Positions 33,585-43,442 of a stretch of 64,000 nt of DNA are shown here, one piece after another. The stretch comes from Shumkonia mesophila. Lineage in GTDB: Bacteria; Pseudomonadota; Alphaproteobacteria; Rhodospirillales; Shumkoniaceae. The notes under the pieces were generated by a model, which saw only the letters and a list, made by a program, of their open reading frames with translations, had not been told where the DNA came from and ran no database searches. The DNA lies in assembly GCF_026163695.1 (NCBI RefSeq), contig NZ_JAOTID010000006.1, positions 186,001-250,000 on the forward strand, in the 5' to 3' direction. A program made the translations under genes and the position numbers. Numbering within the stretch: the first letter of the stretch is position 1; each line of letters starts with the position of its first letter.

Positions 33585-34562
33585 TTACGGCTTCTCGCCC
33601 ACGGTGTCGGCGGCGTAGGCGCCCCGCTGGCCCATTGGCTTCGGCTTTCCCGTCGTGGTGTCGCGCCGGGTTTGGCGCTCGGTCTCGGCGTTGAGTTCGG
33701 CCCCCATGATGACGATGAAGGCGCTGAGCCAGAACCACATCATCATGCCGACCACGGCGCCCAGCGACCCATAGGTTTCGTTGTAGCTGCCGAAGTTGCG
33801 CACATAGAGCGAAAAGGCGACCGAGGCCGCCAGCCACAGCGCCACGGCGGCAAGGCTGCCGGGCGTCACCCACCGCCACTTGGCGTTCTGACGCGACGGC
33901 GCGAAACGATAGAGCATGGCCAGCGTGACGACGAAGACCAGCACGATCACCGCCCAGGTCGAGAGCGGCACCAGCCAGCGGGTGGCGCCGCCAAGATCGA
34001 GCAGGCCCAGCGCCACCGGCATGACGACGACGGCCATCACGGCAACGACCCCCAGCAGCACCACGAAGGCGGTGAGCGCGAGCGCGACCAGGTTGACCTT
34101 GAGGATGCCCCGGCGCTCCTCCTCGCCATAGGCAATGTTCATGGCGGTCATGAAGGCCTTGGCGCCCTTGGACGCACTCCACAGGGCCAGCACCAGACTG
34201 CCGGCGGCGGCCACGCTCAAGGCCCCGGTGCCGCTGCCGGCGACCTTGCCCATCTGCTCGCCCAGGATCGCCTGGACCTCGGCCGGCATGACGGCCGCGG
34301 CCGCCTCGAATTGCCGCCGCACCTCGACGGGATCGGAGAGGAGGCCGTAAACGGACACCAGCGCGGCGATGGCGGGAAAAACGCCAAGCAAGCCATAGAA
34401 GGCGACTCCGGCGGCAACCAGCCCGACATTGTCACGGCCGATCTGCTCCCAGGCGCGAAGCCCGATGTCGCGCCAGCCCGGCGTGGGGATGGCGTCCGGC
34501 CGCTCGCTTTCGCGCCCGCGGCCCCGCTCCCGCCCCTCGTCCTGCCCCTGCTGATTCGCCAT
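33585..34562 (-). CDS. YihY/virulence factor BrkB family membrane protein
   Basis: A 325-residue inner-membrane protein of the YihY/BrkB family, often misannotated as RNase BN. A charged cytoplasmic N-terminus (GQDEGRERGRGRES) precedes about six hydrophobic segments. Family motifs include AGVAFYGLLGVFPAIAALVSVYG, SASKGAKAFMTAMNIAY and GSYNETYGSLGAVVGMMMWFWLSAFIVIMGAELN. Function unresolved in the family. Start ATG 34562 with GGAGGGG. Confidence 0.9.
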   Translation of the reverse strand: MANQQGQDEGRERGRGRESERPDAIPTPGWRDIGLRAWEQIGRDNVGLVAAGVAFYGLLGVFPAIAALVSVYGLLSDPVEVRRQFEAAAAVMPAEVQAILGEQMGKVAGSGTGALSVAAAGSLVLALWSASKGAKAFMTAMNIAYGEEERRGILKVNLVALALTAFVVLLGVVAVMAVVVMPVALGLLDLGGATRWLVPLSTWAVIVLVFVVTLAMLYRFAPSRQNAKWRWVTPGSLAAVALWLAASVAFSLYVRNFGSYNETYGSLGAVVGMMMWFWLSAFIVIMGAELNAETERQTRRDTTTGKPKPMGQRGAYAADTVGEKP

Positions 34563-34776
34563 CCCGCCCCTCCATGGCCGCCGCCTTCGGGTCGGCCCCA
34601 GCCCGCCCGCGGAGAACCTGGGAAGGGACGCTTGGTTCCAAGGCATCGGGGGAGTCGTTGTTTTCCTGCCGCATCGCTATATTGTACGATGCGGCTTGAA
34701 ACGGACCCGGCCTGTCGCGGCCGTGCGATGGCCCTGCCCAGCCGTCCAAACCCCGCGGGGAGGGGACAAGAATACG

Positions 34777-35874
34777 ATGAGGCGCCGTACTTTCTGGTTG
34801 ATCCTGGCGACGGCCACCGTGGTGATCGGGGTCGGTGCGCAGCAATATTTTCCCGACTTCCTGCCCTCCGGCCGCAGCGGCCAGTCGGCCAACGCCGCCA
34901 CCACGCCACGGGTGGAGCGGCCCATCGTCGTCGAGGTTGAGCGGGTTGCCGTTTCGACCGTCGTCGAGGATATTCGCGCGGTGGGCACGCTGCGCCCCAA
35001 CGAATCGGTGGTGATCGCGCCCGAAATCGCCGGCCGGCTGTCGCGCATCCGCTTCAACGAGGGCGACCGGGTCAAGGCCGGCGACGTGCTGGTCGAGATC
35101 GACCCGGTGATCCTGCGCGCCGAGCTCGACAAGGCCCGCTCCGACGTCGCGCTGGCCAAGGCCAATAACGACCGTGCCTCGACGCTGGCCCAGCAGGGCA
35201 CCGGCACGCTGCGCGCCCGCGACGAGGCGGTGGCGGCGTTCCAGGCCGCCCAGGCCGACCTGGCGCTGGCCGAGGCCCGCCTCGAAAAGGCGACCATCAC
35301 GGCGCCGCTGTCGGGCGTCATGGGGCTGCGTTCGGTCAGCGTCGGCGCCTACCTGACGCCGGGGACCCCGATCGTCGAGATCGCCGACGTCGATCCGCTG
35401 AAGGTCGATTTCCGGGTGCCCGAGTTGCGCGTCGCCAGCCTGCGCCCCGGCCAGACCATCGTGATTGCCGCCGACGCCCTGCCGGGAGCGGCGTTCGAGG
35501 GCACGATTTACGCCATCGACCCCACGGTCGACGTCAACGGGCGGGCCATCCGCCTGCGGGCGCGGGTGCCGAACCCGGACCGGCGCCTGTCGCCCGGCCT
35601 GTTCGTGCGCCTCCAGATCATCGTCGAGCGGCGCCCCGGCGCCGTGCTGGTGCCGGAATCGGCCGTCTTTGCCGAGGCCGGCAAGACCTTCGTCTATCGC
35701 ATCGTCGACAACCGCGCCGAGCGCGCCGAAGTGACCCTCGGCCAGCGGCGCCCGGGCGTCGTCGAGGTGCGCAACGGGCTCAGCGGCGAGGATACCGTGG
35801 TGACCGCCGGCCACCAGCGGCTGGGCGCCGGCGCCCTGGTCGAGATCGTGGCGGCGAGAAAACCGGACGTCTGA
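34777..35874 (+). CDS. RND efflux periplasmic adaptor (membrane fusion protein)
   Basis: 365-residue HlyD/AcrA-type adaptor linking an inner-membrane RND pump to an outer-membrane channel. N-terminal anchor segment (WLILATATVVIGVGA). Lipoyl half-motifs surround a helical hairpin: GTLRPNESVVIAPEIAGRL and RIRFNEGDRVKAGDVLVEID before it, KATITAPLSGVMGLR after it. Beta-barrel and membrane-proximal domains follow. Lacks a lipobox. The permease gene starts 2 bases after its stop codon. No outer-membrane factor gene is nearby, so a shared TolC-like channel is likely. Confidence 0.92.
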   Translation: MRRRTFWLILATATVVIGVGAQQYFPDFLPSGRSGQSANAATTPRVERPIVVEVERVAVSTVVEDIRAVGTLRPNESVVIAPEIAGRLSRIRFNEGDRVKAGDVLVEIDPVILRAELDKARSDVALAKANNDRASTLAQQGTGTLRARDEAVAAFQAAQADLALAEARLEKATITAPLSGVMGLRSVSVGAYLTPGTPIVEIADVDPLKVDFRVPELRVASLRPGQTIVIAADALPGAAFEGTIYAIDPTVDVNGRAIRLRARVPNPDRRLSPGLFVRLQIIVERRPGAVLVPESAVFAEAGKTFVYRIVDNRAERAEVTLGQRRPGVVEVRNGLSGEDTVVTAGHQRLGAGALVEIVAARKPDV

Positions 35875-35875
35875 G

Positions 35876-38800
35876 ATGAAGTTCGACTTCTTCATCCGCC
35901 GGCCGGTCTTCTCGACGGTGATGAGCCTGCTCATCGTGCTGTGCGGCCTGGTTTCCTACGCCAAGCTGACCGTGCGCGAATACCCCAACATCGACGAGCC
36001 GGTGGTCACCGTGCGCACCGATTACGACGGCGCCAGCGCCGAGATCATCGAATCCCAGGTGACGCAGGTTCTCGAAGCCTCGATCGCCGGTATCGAGGGC
36101 ATCGAGACCATCACGTCGATCAGCCGCGCCGAGGAAAGCCGCATCACCGTGCGCTTCCGGCTGGGCATCGACCCCGACGTCGCCGCCAGCGACGTGCGCG
36201 ACCGCGTCGGGCGGGTGCGCGGCCGGCTGCCCGACGAGGTCGACGAGCCGGTCATCGCCAAGGTCGAGGCCGACGCCCAGGCCATCATCAACATCGCGCT
36301 GACCAGCGACCGCCATAAGCCGGTCGAGATTTCCGACTATGCCGACCGCTACATGCGCGACCGCCTTCAGAACCTGCCGGGCGTTTCGGAGGTGCGCATT
36401 TTCGGCGAGCGGCGCTACGCCATGCGCATCTGGATCGACCGCATTCGGCTGGCCGCCTACGAGCTCACGGTGCAGGACGTCGAGAGCGCGCTGCGCGACC
36501 AGAACGTCGAGGTACCTTCCGGGCGCATCGAGAGCGTGGACCGCGAATTCACCGTGCTGTCGCGCACCGGGCTGACCACGCCCGAGCAGTTCCGCCGCAT
36601 CGTGGTCAAGGACGTCAACGGCTTCTCGGTGCAGATCGGCGACCTCGCCCGGGTCGAGCTGGGGCCGGAGGACGAGCGGCGCACCAGCACCTTCAAGGGC
36701 CAGACCGCCATCATCCTGGGCATCGTCAAGCAGGCCACCGCCAACCCGCTCGACGTCTCGCTGGCCCTGAGGGACGTGCTGCCGCAACTGGTCAAGGACG
36801 TGCCGGAAGGCATGTACGTCCAGGTCAGCTACGACCGCTCGATCTTCATCGAGGAATCGATCAAGGAAGTCTATACGACCATCGCCGAAGCGGTGGTGCT
36901 GGTCGTCATCGTCATCTTCCTGTTCCTGCGCACCGTGCGCGCCACCCTCATCCCGCTGGTGACCATCCCGGTGTCGCTCATCGGCTCGTGCGCGCTGATG
37001 TACTTCCTGGGCTTCTCGGTCAACACGCTGACGCTCCTGGCCATGGTGCTGGCCATCGGACTGGTGGTCGACGACGCCATCGTCGTGCTGGAAAACATCC
37101 ACCGCCACATTGAGGACGGCGTGCCCCCGATGCGGGCCGCCATCGTCGGCATCGGCGAGCTTTCGAGCGCGGTGGTGGCGATGACGCTGACGCTGGCTGC
37201 CGTCTATGCCCCGGTCGTCTTCTCGCCCGGACGCACCGGCAAGCTGTTCACCGAGTTCGCCCTCACGCTGGCCGGCGCCGTGCTGGTCTCGGGCGCGGTG
37301 GCGCTGACGCTGAGCCCGATGATGTGCTCGAAGATGCTGCGCGCCCACGAGCGGCACGGCTGGTTCTACAACCTGCTGGAACGGGGGCTGGATGCGCTCA
37401 GCCGCGGCTATCGCGGGGCGCTGGTGGCCAGCCTTCGCGTGCGGCCGCTGATCCTGCTGCTGGTGGTGGTTACGGGGGGCGCGGGGTATTGGCTGTTCGC
37501 CAACCTGAAATCCGAGCTGGCGCCGATCGAGGACCGCGGCGTGCTGTTCACCCGCGGCCTGGCGCCCGAGGGATCGACCATCGACTTCACCGACCGCTAC
37601 GGCAAGGAGCTGCAGGCGCTGCTCAGCGACATCCCCGAGGTCAGGGCCTATTTCGTCATCACCGGCGGCAACGAGGTGACCGAGCTGTTGTCCTTCTCCA
37701 GCCTCAAGCCATGGAACGAGCGCGACCGCACGCAGATGGAGATCGCCGCCGAATTGCAGCCCAAGCTGTTGCGCATCGCCGGCGTGCGCGCCTCGGTCAA
37801 CAATCCCGGCTCCTTCGGCCAGAGCCCGCGCGCCCGGCCGGTCGAATTCGTCATCCAGACCGCCGACGAGTACGCCAAGCTCGAAGAGTACGTGAACCTG
37901 GTGCTCAAGGAGGCCAACGCCTATCCGGGGCTGATCAACATCGAAAGCGACCTGGTGCTGAACAAGCCGCAGATCACGGTGGACATCGACCGCGACCGGG
38001 TCGCCGACCTGGGCGTCGGCGTGCGCACCGTCGGCCAGACGCTGGAAACCCTGCTGGCCGGGCGCAAGGTGACGCGCTTCAACCGCGCCGGCGAGCAGTA
38101 CGAGGTCATCGTCCAGGTGGCGCCGGACGACCGGCGCACGCCGGGCGACCTCGACGACATCTACGTGCGCGGCCGTGCCGGCACCATGGTCCAGCTGTCC
38201 AACATCGTGCGCGCGACCGAAACGGTGGCGCCCAAGGAGCTGAACCGCTTCAACCAGTTCCGCTCGGCCACCATCAGCGCCAACCTGGCGCCGGGATACG
38301 CGGTGGGCGAGGCGCTGGACTTCCTCGAGGCGACCGCCGAACGGGTCCTGCCGGAGGCCGCCCGCTACGACTATGCGGGGGCGTCGCGCGAATTCAAGGA
38401 CTCGGGGGCCAGCCTCTACTTCATCTTCGTGCTGGCGCTGGCCTTCATCTTCCTGGTGCTGGCCGCCAATTTCGAAAGCTTCGTCGACCCGCTGATCATC
38501 CTCTTCACCATTCCGCTGTCGATGACCGGGGCCATGCTGGCGCTCAACCTTTCCGGGGGCACGCTCAACATCTACAGCCAGATCGGGCTGATCACCCTGA
38601 TCGGACTGATCAGCAAGCACGGCATCCTGATCGTGCAGTTCGCCAACCGCCTGCAGGACGAGGGCCGGCCGATCGGGGAAGCGGTGGTCGAGGCCGCCGC
38701 GCTGCGCCTGCGCCCCATCCTGATGACGGCGGGCGCCATGATCTCGGGCGCCATCCCGCTGGCCTTCGCGGCCGGCGCCGGCGCCCAAAGCCGCCAGGAG

Positions 38801-38947
38801 ATCGGCTGGGTGATCGTCGGGGGCATGTCGCTGGGCACCGTGCTGACCCTCTTCGTGGTGCCGACCGCCTATACCCTGATGGCCCGCGACCGCGCCCACG
38901 CCCGCGCGCTGGCCGCCGCCGAACCGGCCCCGCACGCCGCCGAGTGA
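35876..38947 (+). CDS. RND efflux permease (AcrB/MexB superfamily)
   Basis: 1023-residue proton-driven drug exporter with the usual 12 helices and two large periplasmic loops. Starts MKFDFFIRRPVFSTVMSLLIVLCGLVSY. Helix 4 contains GLVVDDAIVVLENIHRH with the two proton-relay Asp residues, and the repeat half has GLISKHGILIVQFAN. Substrates cannot be predicted. The last 15 codons are encoded by a 46-bp segment that is repeated exactly at 45029-45074, 6.1 kb downstream. Confidence 0.93.
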   Translation: MKFDFFIRRPVFSTVMSLLIVLCGLVSYAKLTVREYPNIDEPVVTVRTDYDGASAEIIESQVTQVLEASIAGIEGIETITSISRAEESRITVRFRLGIDPDVAASDVRDRVGRVRGRLPDEVDEPVIAKVEADAQAIINIALTSDRHKPVEISDYADRYMRDRLQNLPGVSEVRIFGERRYAMRIWIDRIRLAAYELTVQDVESALRDQNVEVPSGRIESVDREFTVLSRTGLTTPEQFRRIVVKDVNGFSVQIGDLARVELGPEDERRTSTFKGQTAIILGIVKQATANPLDVSLALRDVLPQLVKDVPEGMYVQVSYDRSIFIEESIKEVYTTIAEAVVLVVIVIFLFLRTVRATLIPLVTIPVSLIGSCALMYFLGFSVNTLTLLAMVLAIGLVVDDAIVVLENIHRHIEDGVPPMRAAIVGIGELSSAVVAMTLTLAAVYAPVVFSPGRTGKLFTEFALTLAGAVLVSGAVALTLSPMMCSKMLRAHERHGWFYNLLERGLDALSRGYRGALVASLRVRPLILLLVVVTGGAGYWLFANLKSELAPIEDRGVLFTRGLAPEGSTIDFTDRYGKELQALLSDIPEVRAYFVITGGNEVTELLSFSSLKPWNERDRTQMEIAAELQPKLLRIAGVRASVNNPGSFGQSPRARPVEFVIQTADEYAKLEEYVNLVLKEANAYPGLINIESDLVLNKPQITVDIDRDRVADLGVGVRTVGQTLETLLAGRKVTRFNRAGEQYEVIVQVAPDDRRTPGDLDDIYVRGRAGTMVQLSNIVRATETVAPKELNRFNQFRSATISANLAPGYAVGEALDFLEATAERVLPEAARYDYAGASREFKDSGASLYFIFVLALAFIFLVLAANFESFVDPLIILFTIPLSMTGAMLALNLSGGTLNIYSQIGLITLIGLISKHGILIVQFANRLQDEGRPIGEAVVEAAALRLRPILMTAGAMISGAIPLAFAAGAGAQSRQEIGWVIVGGMSLGTVLTLFVVPTAYTLMARDRAHARALAAAEPAPHAAE
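38901..38946. repeat. 46-bp direct repeat, left copy (3' end of RND permease gene)
   Basis: Starts CCCGCGCGCTGG and ends GCCGCCGAGTG; identical over 46 bases to 45029-45074, same orientation. The base after it completes the TGA stop of the permease; in the right copy the codon reads TGG. The two copies bracket the TRAP/deacylase/desulfidase module. Confidence 0.9.
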
Positions 38948-38966
38948 GGCGGCCTCCAGTCCGCGA

Positions 38967-40874
38967 TCAGGGAAGCGCCGTCATGCCCCTGGGCAGCATC
39001 GTCACCAGGTCCGGGAAGACGATCAGGATCAGCAGCGCCGCGCACATGACGAAGAAAAACGGCATGGCGCTGCGGACGATCAGGGAAATTTTCTGGCCGG
39101 ATATCGATTGCAGGACATAAAGATTGAAGCCGACCGGCGGCGTGATCTGGGCGATCTCGATCAGGATCGTCAGGATGATGCCGAACCAGATGCCGTCGAA
39201 GCCCATCTTGATGATCAGCGGATAGACGATGGGGAGCGTCAGAACCATCATCGACGCGCCGTCGAACAGGAAGCCCAGGACCAGGTAGATCAGGCACAGG
39301 ATGGCGAGAACCAGGTATTTGGACAGGTTCGCCGCCGCCAGGATTTCGGCGAGTTCCTGGGGAATCCTGAGGTAGGCGATGGAAGTCGACAGCACGCCGG
39401 CAAAGGCCATGACCAAAATGATCATGCTGGTCGTGCGGATCGTCGCGTAGGATGCGTTCATGAAATTCTCGAAGGTCATCCGGCCGTTGATGACCGTGAT
39501 GGCGATCGCCGCGGCGGCGCCGACGGCGCTGGCCTCGGTCGGCGTCGCCACGCCGCCGTAGATCAGGCCGAACACCAGGCCGATGACAGAAACGACGGGC
39601 AGCATGCCGACCGACAGCCTGAAACGCTCGGCCCAGGTGTGCATGCGGTCCGGCCGGGGGGCCACGGACGGGTCGCGCACCGCGCGCAGGGCGATATATC
39701 CCATGAACATGAACGACAGCAGCAGCCCCGGGATCAGCCCGGCGACGAACAACTGGCCGATCGACTCAGTCGTGATGGCCCCGTAGATGATCAGGACGAT
39801 GCTGGGCGGGATAAGCAGCCCCAGCGTGCCGGCGCCGGCGAGCGAGCCGAGCGTGAGGCCTTCGTCGTACCCCATCCTTTTCAGGGCGGGCACGGCGACG
39901 GAACCGATGGTCGCGGTCGTCACCGCGCTTGAGCCCGATACGGCGGCGAACAGCGTGCAGGACAGGATGTTGGAGTGCAGCAGGCCCCCGGGGACCTTTT
40001 CGACCCACGGGGCGACGGCTTCATAGAGCTTGTTGCTGGCTCCCGAGCAGAACAGCAGCTCGCCCATGAACACGAACAGCGGCAGGCAGACCAGAACGAA
40101 ATCGGACGACGCGAAAAAGACCGTCTGGGTCACCAACGCCGTGGCGGGATAGGTGGTGAAGAGCGACAGCGCCAGGCAGCCGGTCAGGCCGAGGGCCATG
40201 AAAATCCACATGCCGCTCAGGATGAGCGCGAAAAGAATGCCGAGGACTGCCAGCAGAAGAATCACCGGGGACGCGGTGGCGAAGGAGGGAACGAACAGGG
40301 CGGCCAGCACGATGCCCGCGAAAAGCAGGCCAAGCGCCGCCAGCGTCCATCCGAGGACGGCGCTTCCCTCTTCCGCCGGCCGATCGCCGGCAAAGACGGC
40401 CGCCGCTTCCCGGGCCCGATCCAGCGTCAGGGCGACGAACTGAAGCGCAAAGGTCACCGCGCCGGCGAAGAAGGGGCAATAGGCCCACCACAGGGGGAAC
40501 CTGAAGATCGTTTCCCCCGTCGCCTTGGTGACGTACTTCTCCACCAGGTCCTGCCAGACGTAGTAGGCGAAGAGCACGAAGAGGACCGTCGCCGCGACAT
40601 GGACCAGCAGCGCGACTGCGGCCTTCACCCGCGCGGGAGCACATTCGGTGAGAATATCGATCTTGACGTGCCCGTTTTCCTTCAAGGTCCACGCCGTGCC
40701 CAGGAAGGACGACGCCAGCAACAGCCACGACGTCATTTCGACGGTAATCAGAAGCGAGGTCCCGAAAGCGGCCCTGGCGACGATTTCGGTAAGGACGAAA
40801 ACGAGGATCAGGCTATTGGCGCCGATGGCGACATGGGCGGCATAGGTGGAGATCTTGGAGATAAGCTTGCTCAT
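38967..40874 (-). CDS. Fused TRAP transporter permease (DctQ-DctM)
   Basis: 635-residue single-chain permease: residues about 1-190 are a DctQ-type small subunit (four helices, VEMTSWLLLASSFLGTAW, LKENGHVKIDIL), joined by extra helices to a DctM-type large subunit (about 200-635; VCLPLFVFMGELLFCSG, AAVSGSSAVTTATIGSVAVPAL, IPPSIVLIIYGA, FLFDGASMMVLTLPIVYPL). This contrasts with the separate dctQ and dctM genes at 14-16 kb. Start ATG 40874 (MSKLISKIS). It is downstream of its receptor gene on the same strand, separated by a mosaic palindrome. Confidence 0.92.
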   Translation of the reverse strand: MSKLISKISTYAAHVAIGANSLILVFVLTEIVARAAFGTSLLITVEMTSWLLLASSFLGTAWTLKENGHVKIDILTECAPARVKAAVALLVHVAATVLFVLFAYYVWQDLVEKYVTKATGETIFRFPLWWAYCPFFAGAVTFALQFVALTLDRAREAAAVFAGDRPAEEGSAVLGWTLAALGLLFAGIVLAALFVPSFATASPVILLLAVLGILFALILSGMWIFMALGLTGCLALSLFTTYPATALVTQTVFFASSDFVLVCLPLFVFMGELLFCSGASNKLYEAVAPWVEKVPGGLLHSNILSCTLFAAVSGSSAVTTATIGSVAVPALKRMGYDEGLTLGSLAGAGTLGLLIPPSIVLIIYGAITTESIGQLFVAGLIPGLLLSFMFMGYIALRAVRDPSVAPRPDRMHTWAERFRLSVGMLPVVSVIGLVFGLIYGGVATPTEASAVGAAAAIAITVINGRMTFENFMNASYATIRTTSMIILVMAFAGVLSTSIAYLRIPQELAEILAAANLSKYLVLAILCLIYLVLGFLFDGASMMVLTLPIVYPLIIKMGFDGIWFGIILTILIEIAQITPPVGFNLYVLQSISGQKISLIVRSAMPFFFVMCAALLILIVFPDLVTMLPRGMTALP

Positions 40875-40955
40875 GGATCGACGTCTTGCCCCGTACGCGA
40901 ATGAGGATGGCAGGCTAAAACGGTATGCCATCAAATGAATCACCATCCTCCTCCT

Positions 40956-41050
40956 CGTCATTCCCGCGCAAGCGGGAATCCAGACCAACCGGCAATCCTG
41001 GACTCCCGCGTTGGCCGTTCCGGCCCGCTTCGCGAACGCGGGAGTGACGA
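40956..41050. repeat. Intergenic mosaic palindrome, copy 4 (TTCCCGC variant)
   Basis: CGTCATTCCCGCGCAAGCGGGAATCCAG hairpin, a middle with GGACTCCCGCGTT, and GCGAACGCGGGAGTGACGA. It sits between the receptor and permease genes of the second TRAP system and could set their relative expression. Confidence 0.75.
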
Positions 41051-41142
41051 AGAAAGTGCTTCCCTCTGATTGCACAGCGGCCCGAAGGAGGGTGGCGTAC
41101 GGAGCGGCGGTTCCATCGTCCGCCCCGTACGCCAATACGGCT

Positions 41143-42147
41143 CTAGTAGATGCCCAGGTCCTTCAGCAAGGGAAGGGATTCCGGCGACAGCTCCGCGATG
41201 AACTTGTCATAGAGCGGCTTGCACTTGTCGCGCATCTTCTCGACTTCGCCGGGCTCCGGCCAGACTTCCTGCATGCCGTTGTCGGTCAGCACCTTGAGCA
41301 GCTTGGCGGCGTTGGGCTTGTAGTTGTCGAGGCCCCATTGCGTCAGCGCCTTGCCCGAGTCGATCACCGCCGCCTGAAGATCGGGGGAAAGCTTCTTCAG
41401 AACCTCGTTGCGGATGCCCAGCGTGTTCTGGTTGGTGCTCATGGTGATGTGGTTCACGTACTTCAGCACTTCCCAGAACCGCGTTTCGGTGGCGCTGATC
41501 ACGCTGGTGATCGAGGCGTTGACCATGCCGCGCTGGAGCGCGGTGTACAGTTCCGAGGTCGTGATGGTGTAGGGCTTGGCCCCGATGTAATAGAGCGAGT
41601 CACCCAGCATGCCGCCCCAACTGCGGATCTTGACGTCCTGCAGATCCTTGAGAGTCTTGAACGGCTTGTTGCTGAAGAACTCGGTGGGGGCCGGCAACCC
41701 GACGGCGGCCAGGATCGTCACGTCCCACCGCTTGTTGGTTTCCTTGTTGAGTTCCGGCGTCAGCCGCTCGATCTGCCATTTGATCCCCTTGTCGTAATCG
41801 GGATGCAGGAACGGCAGGTTGAGGACGCCGGCCATGGGCAGCTCGCCGTCGACATTGCCGCCCATCCATTCGCTCAGGTCGACCAGCCCCTTCTTCATGG
41901 AGCTGAGCGTCACGGTGTTTTTGAATCCCAGGGAGCTGTTGAAGTAGATCTCGATCTTGAGCCGTCCCTGGCTGCGCTTGTGGACCTCCGCCGCGAAGAA
42001 GTTCATGGCGTCGGCGATATAGCCCTGCGGGGCGAACGACGAGCTGAGCCGCAGGACCTGCGGGGCTTGGGTTTGGGCCTGGGCTTCGGCCATCGGAACC
42101 AGACCGAGGGCTGCGGCGCCAAGCAGGCCGATCAACAATCGCTTCAT
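41143..42147 (-). CDS. TRAP transporter solute receptor (DctP/TakP-like)
   Basis: 334-residue periplasmic binding protein of the TRAP family. Signal peptide to about residue 23-25 (MAEAQAQ). Features: FNSSLGFKNTVTLSSMKKGLVDLSEW, the PFKTLKDLQDVKIRSWGG segment with the ligand-binding Arg, and YTALQRGMVNASI. The pattern is of the less common DctP branch, rather than the classical C4-dicarboxylate one. It is encoded with an M14 deacylase and a UPF0597 enzyme, so the ligand may be an acylated or modified amino acid. Start ATG 42147 with GGGAGA. Confidence 0.88.
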   Translation of the reverse strand: MKRLLIGLLGAAALGLVPMAEAQAQTQAPQVLRLSSSFAPQGYIADAMNFFAAEVHKRSQGRLKIEIYFNSSLGFKNTVTLSSMKKGLVDLSEWMGGNVDGELPMAGVLNLPFLHPDYDKGIKWQIERLTPELNKETNKRWDVTILAAVGLPAPTEFFSNKPFKTLKDLQDVKIRSWGGMLGDSLYYIGAKPYTITTSELYTALQRGMVNASITSVISATETRFWEVLKYVNHITMSTNQNTLGIRNEVLKKLSPDLQAAVIDSGKALTQWGLDNYKPNAAKLLKVLTDNGMQEVWPEPGEVEKMRDKCKPLYDKFIAELSPESLPLLKDLGIY

Positions 42148-42270
42148 GGCTAGTTTTCTCCCATTCATTATTGACCACTGTTTTTTTTACGCGCGTCACG
42201 TCAGGTGGAAATCAAATCCGCGGGGAATGCCGCCTCAACTGCAATTCCCGGACCATTGCCCCCGCGAAGG

Positions 42271-43278
42271 TCAGGCGTCGTGCCATTCCAGGCCCAGCAA
42301 GGCGAACGGGTCGCCGAAATGCAGCACCGGCTCCTGGCGGATAAGGATCACGTAGGCGTCTTCCGGGGAATGGATGACGTCGAGATCGTCGAACAGGTCG
42401 ACGATGCGGCAAACCTCCTGTCCTTTCTTCAACATCTCGCCGCCCTGCAGCTTCGAGCGCAGGAAGCCGGCGTGATCGGCGAAGAAAAAGCGCCGCTTCG
42501 TGATGACGATCTGCCTGCCGGGTCGCGCCGGCGCCCCCTCGATCATCCCCAGGTGCCGCAGGATGTTGTAGGTTCCCTTCTCGGCGCCGTCGATGGCGTC
42601 GTCCATGAACACCGAATCGCCGCCGATCTCGGCCATGAAACCCGGAATGCCCGCCCGCGACGAGGCGGCGCAGATGGAATTGGCGAACCCGCCGGGCAGC
42701 TCGCCCGACATGGCGCCAAGATCGACATGGCAATTGGCGTGGGCGCCGAACGCCAGCACGAAGCCTTCCAGCTTTTTGCGGAACTCGCCGCTGAATTCCG
42801 GCAGGGTCTTGTAGACCGTGTAGTTCGGCGGCCGGCCGCCATGGAACACCGCGTGGAAGCTGATCATATAGTCGGCATTTGCCTTGATAAGGTTCAGCAG
42901 GATGTCGGCGGTGCGTTCCGAGTAGGAACCGTCCGGCCGGCCGGGGAACTGCTGGTCGAGATCCAGACCGTCGAACGGATTGCCCCGGCGCCGGAGCTGG
43001 GTGGCCAGCGGGTTGCAGAACGGCACCATGACGATCGCGCCGGCCAGGTCGTCCGGCGACAGGGCGCGGGAGATGTTGCGCATGGCGGCGAAGGCGTTGA
43101 TCTCCTGGCCGTGAACGGCGCCGTTAAGCCACAGCACCGGCCCGTCCTGGCGCCCATTGATGATCAACACCGGGGTTGTCACCTCGGGGATCAGGGCCAT
43201 GGACCCGAGCTTCAGGTATCCCTTGCCGACGGAGCCGGGGGCAGCTTTTGCGCTGCCGATTTCGATTGTCCTGTTCAT
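42271..43278 (-). CDS. M14/succinylglutamate desuccinylase-aspartoacylase family deacylase
   Basis: 335-residue zinc hydrolase of the AstE/AspA branch of the M14 carboxypeptidase fold, which removes acyl groups from N-acyl amino acids. Zinc ligands are in AVHGQEINAF (H and E) and YMISFHAV (H); the catalytic Glu is probably in FMAEIGGDS. The C-terminal beta domain ends LLGLEWHDA. Members include the ectoine-pathway N-acetyl-diaminobutyrate deacetylase; the partner genes of that pathway are not here. ATG 43278 has GAGGAAA upstream. It lies between the UPF0597 gene and the TRAP receptor. Confidence 0.86.
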   Translation of the reverse strand: MNRTIEIGSAKAAPGSVGKGYLKLGSMALIPEVTTPVLIINGRQDGPVLWLNGAVHGQEINAFAAMRNISRALSPDDLAGAIVMVPFCNPLATQLRRRGNPFDGLDLDQQFPGRPDGSYSERTADILLNLIKANADYMISFHAVFHGGRPPNYTVYKTLPEFSGEFRKKLEGFVLAFGAHANCHVDLGAMSGELPGGFANSICAASSRAGIPGFMAEIGGDSVFMDDAIDGAEKGTYNILRHLGMIEGAPARPGRQIVITKRRFFFADHAGFLRSKLQGGEMLKKGQEVCRIVDLFDDLDVIHSPEDAYVILIRQEPVLHFGDPFALLGLEWHDA

Positions 43279-43442
43279 GAGCTGTTTCCTCGACCGTTTT
43301 TATGTTTTTTACATGTCGCCGCGGCGGCCGGTCCTGCGCTTGTTCCGATCACCTCGGCATCCGTTTTCCGTCGCGCGACGATGTTCGTCTCCGTCATTTA
43401 CCAGACTGGCCCGCCGCCCGCCATGGAATGTCCCGGCTGGGG

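Noticed and set aside
35780-38935. A 1051-codon frame on the minus strand opposite the RND permease
   Set aside because: It is the antisense shadow of a GC-rich gene: low-complexity His/Gly/Arg/Asp-rich translation without any domain, while the plus strand encodes a complete RND protein.
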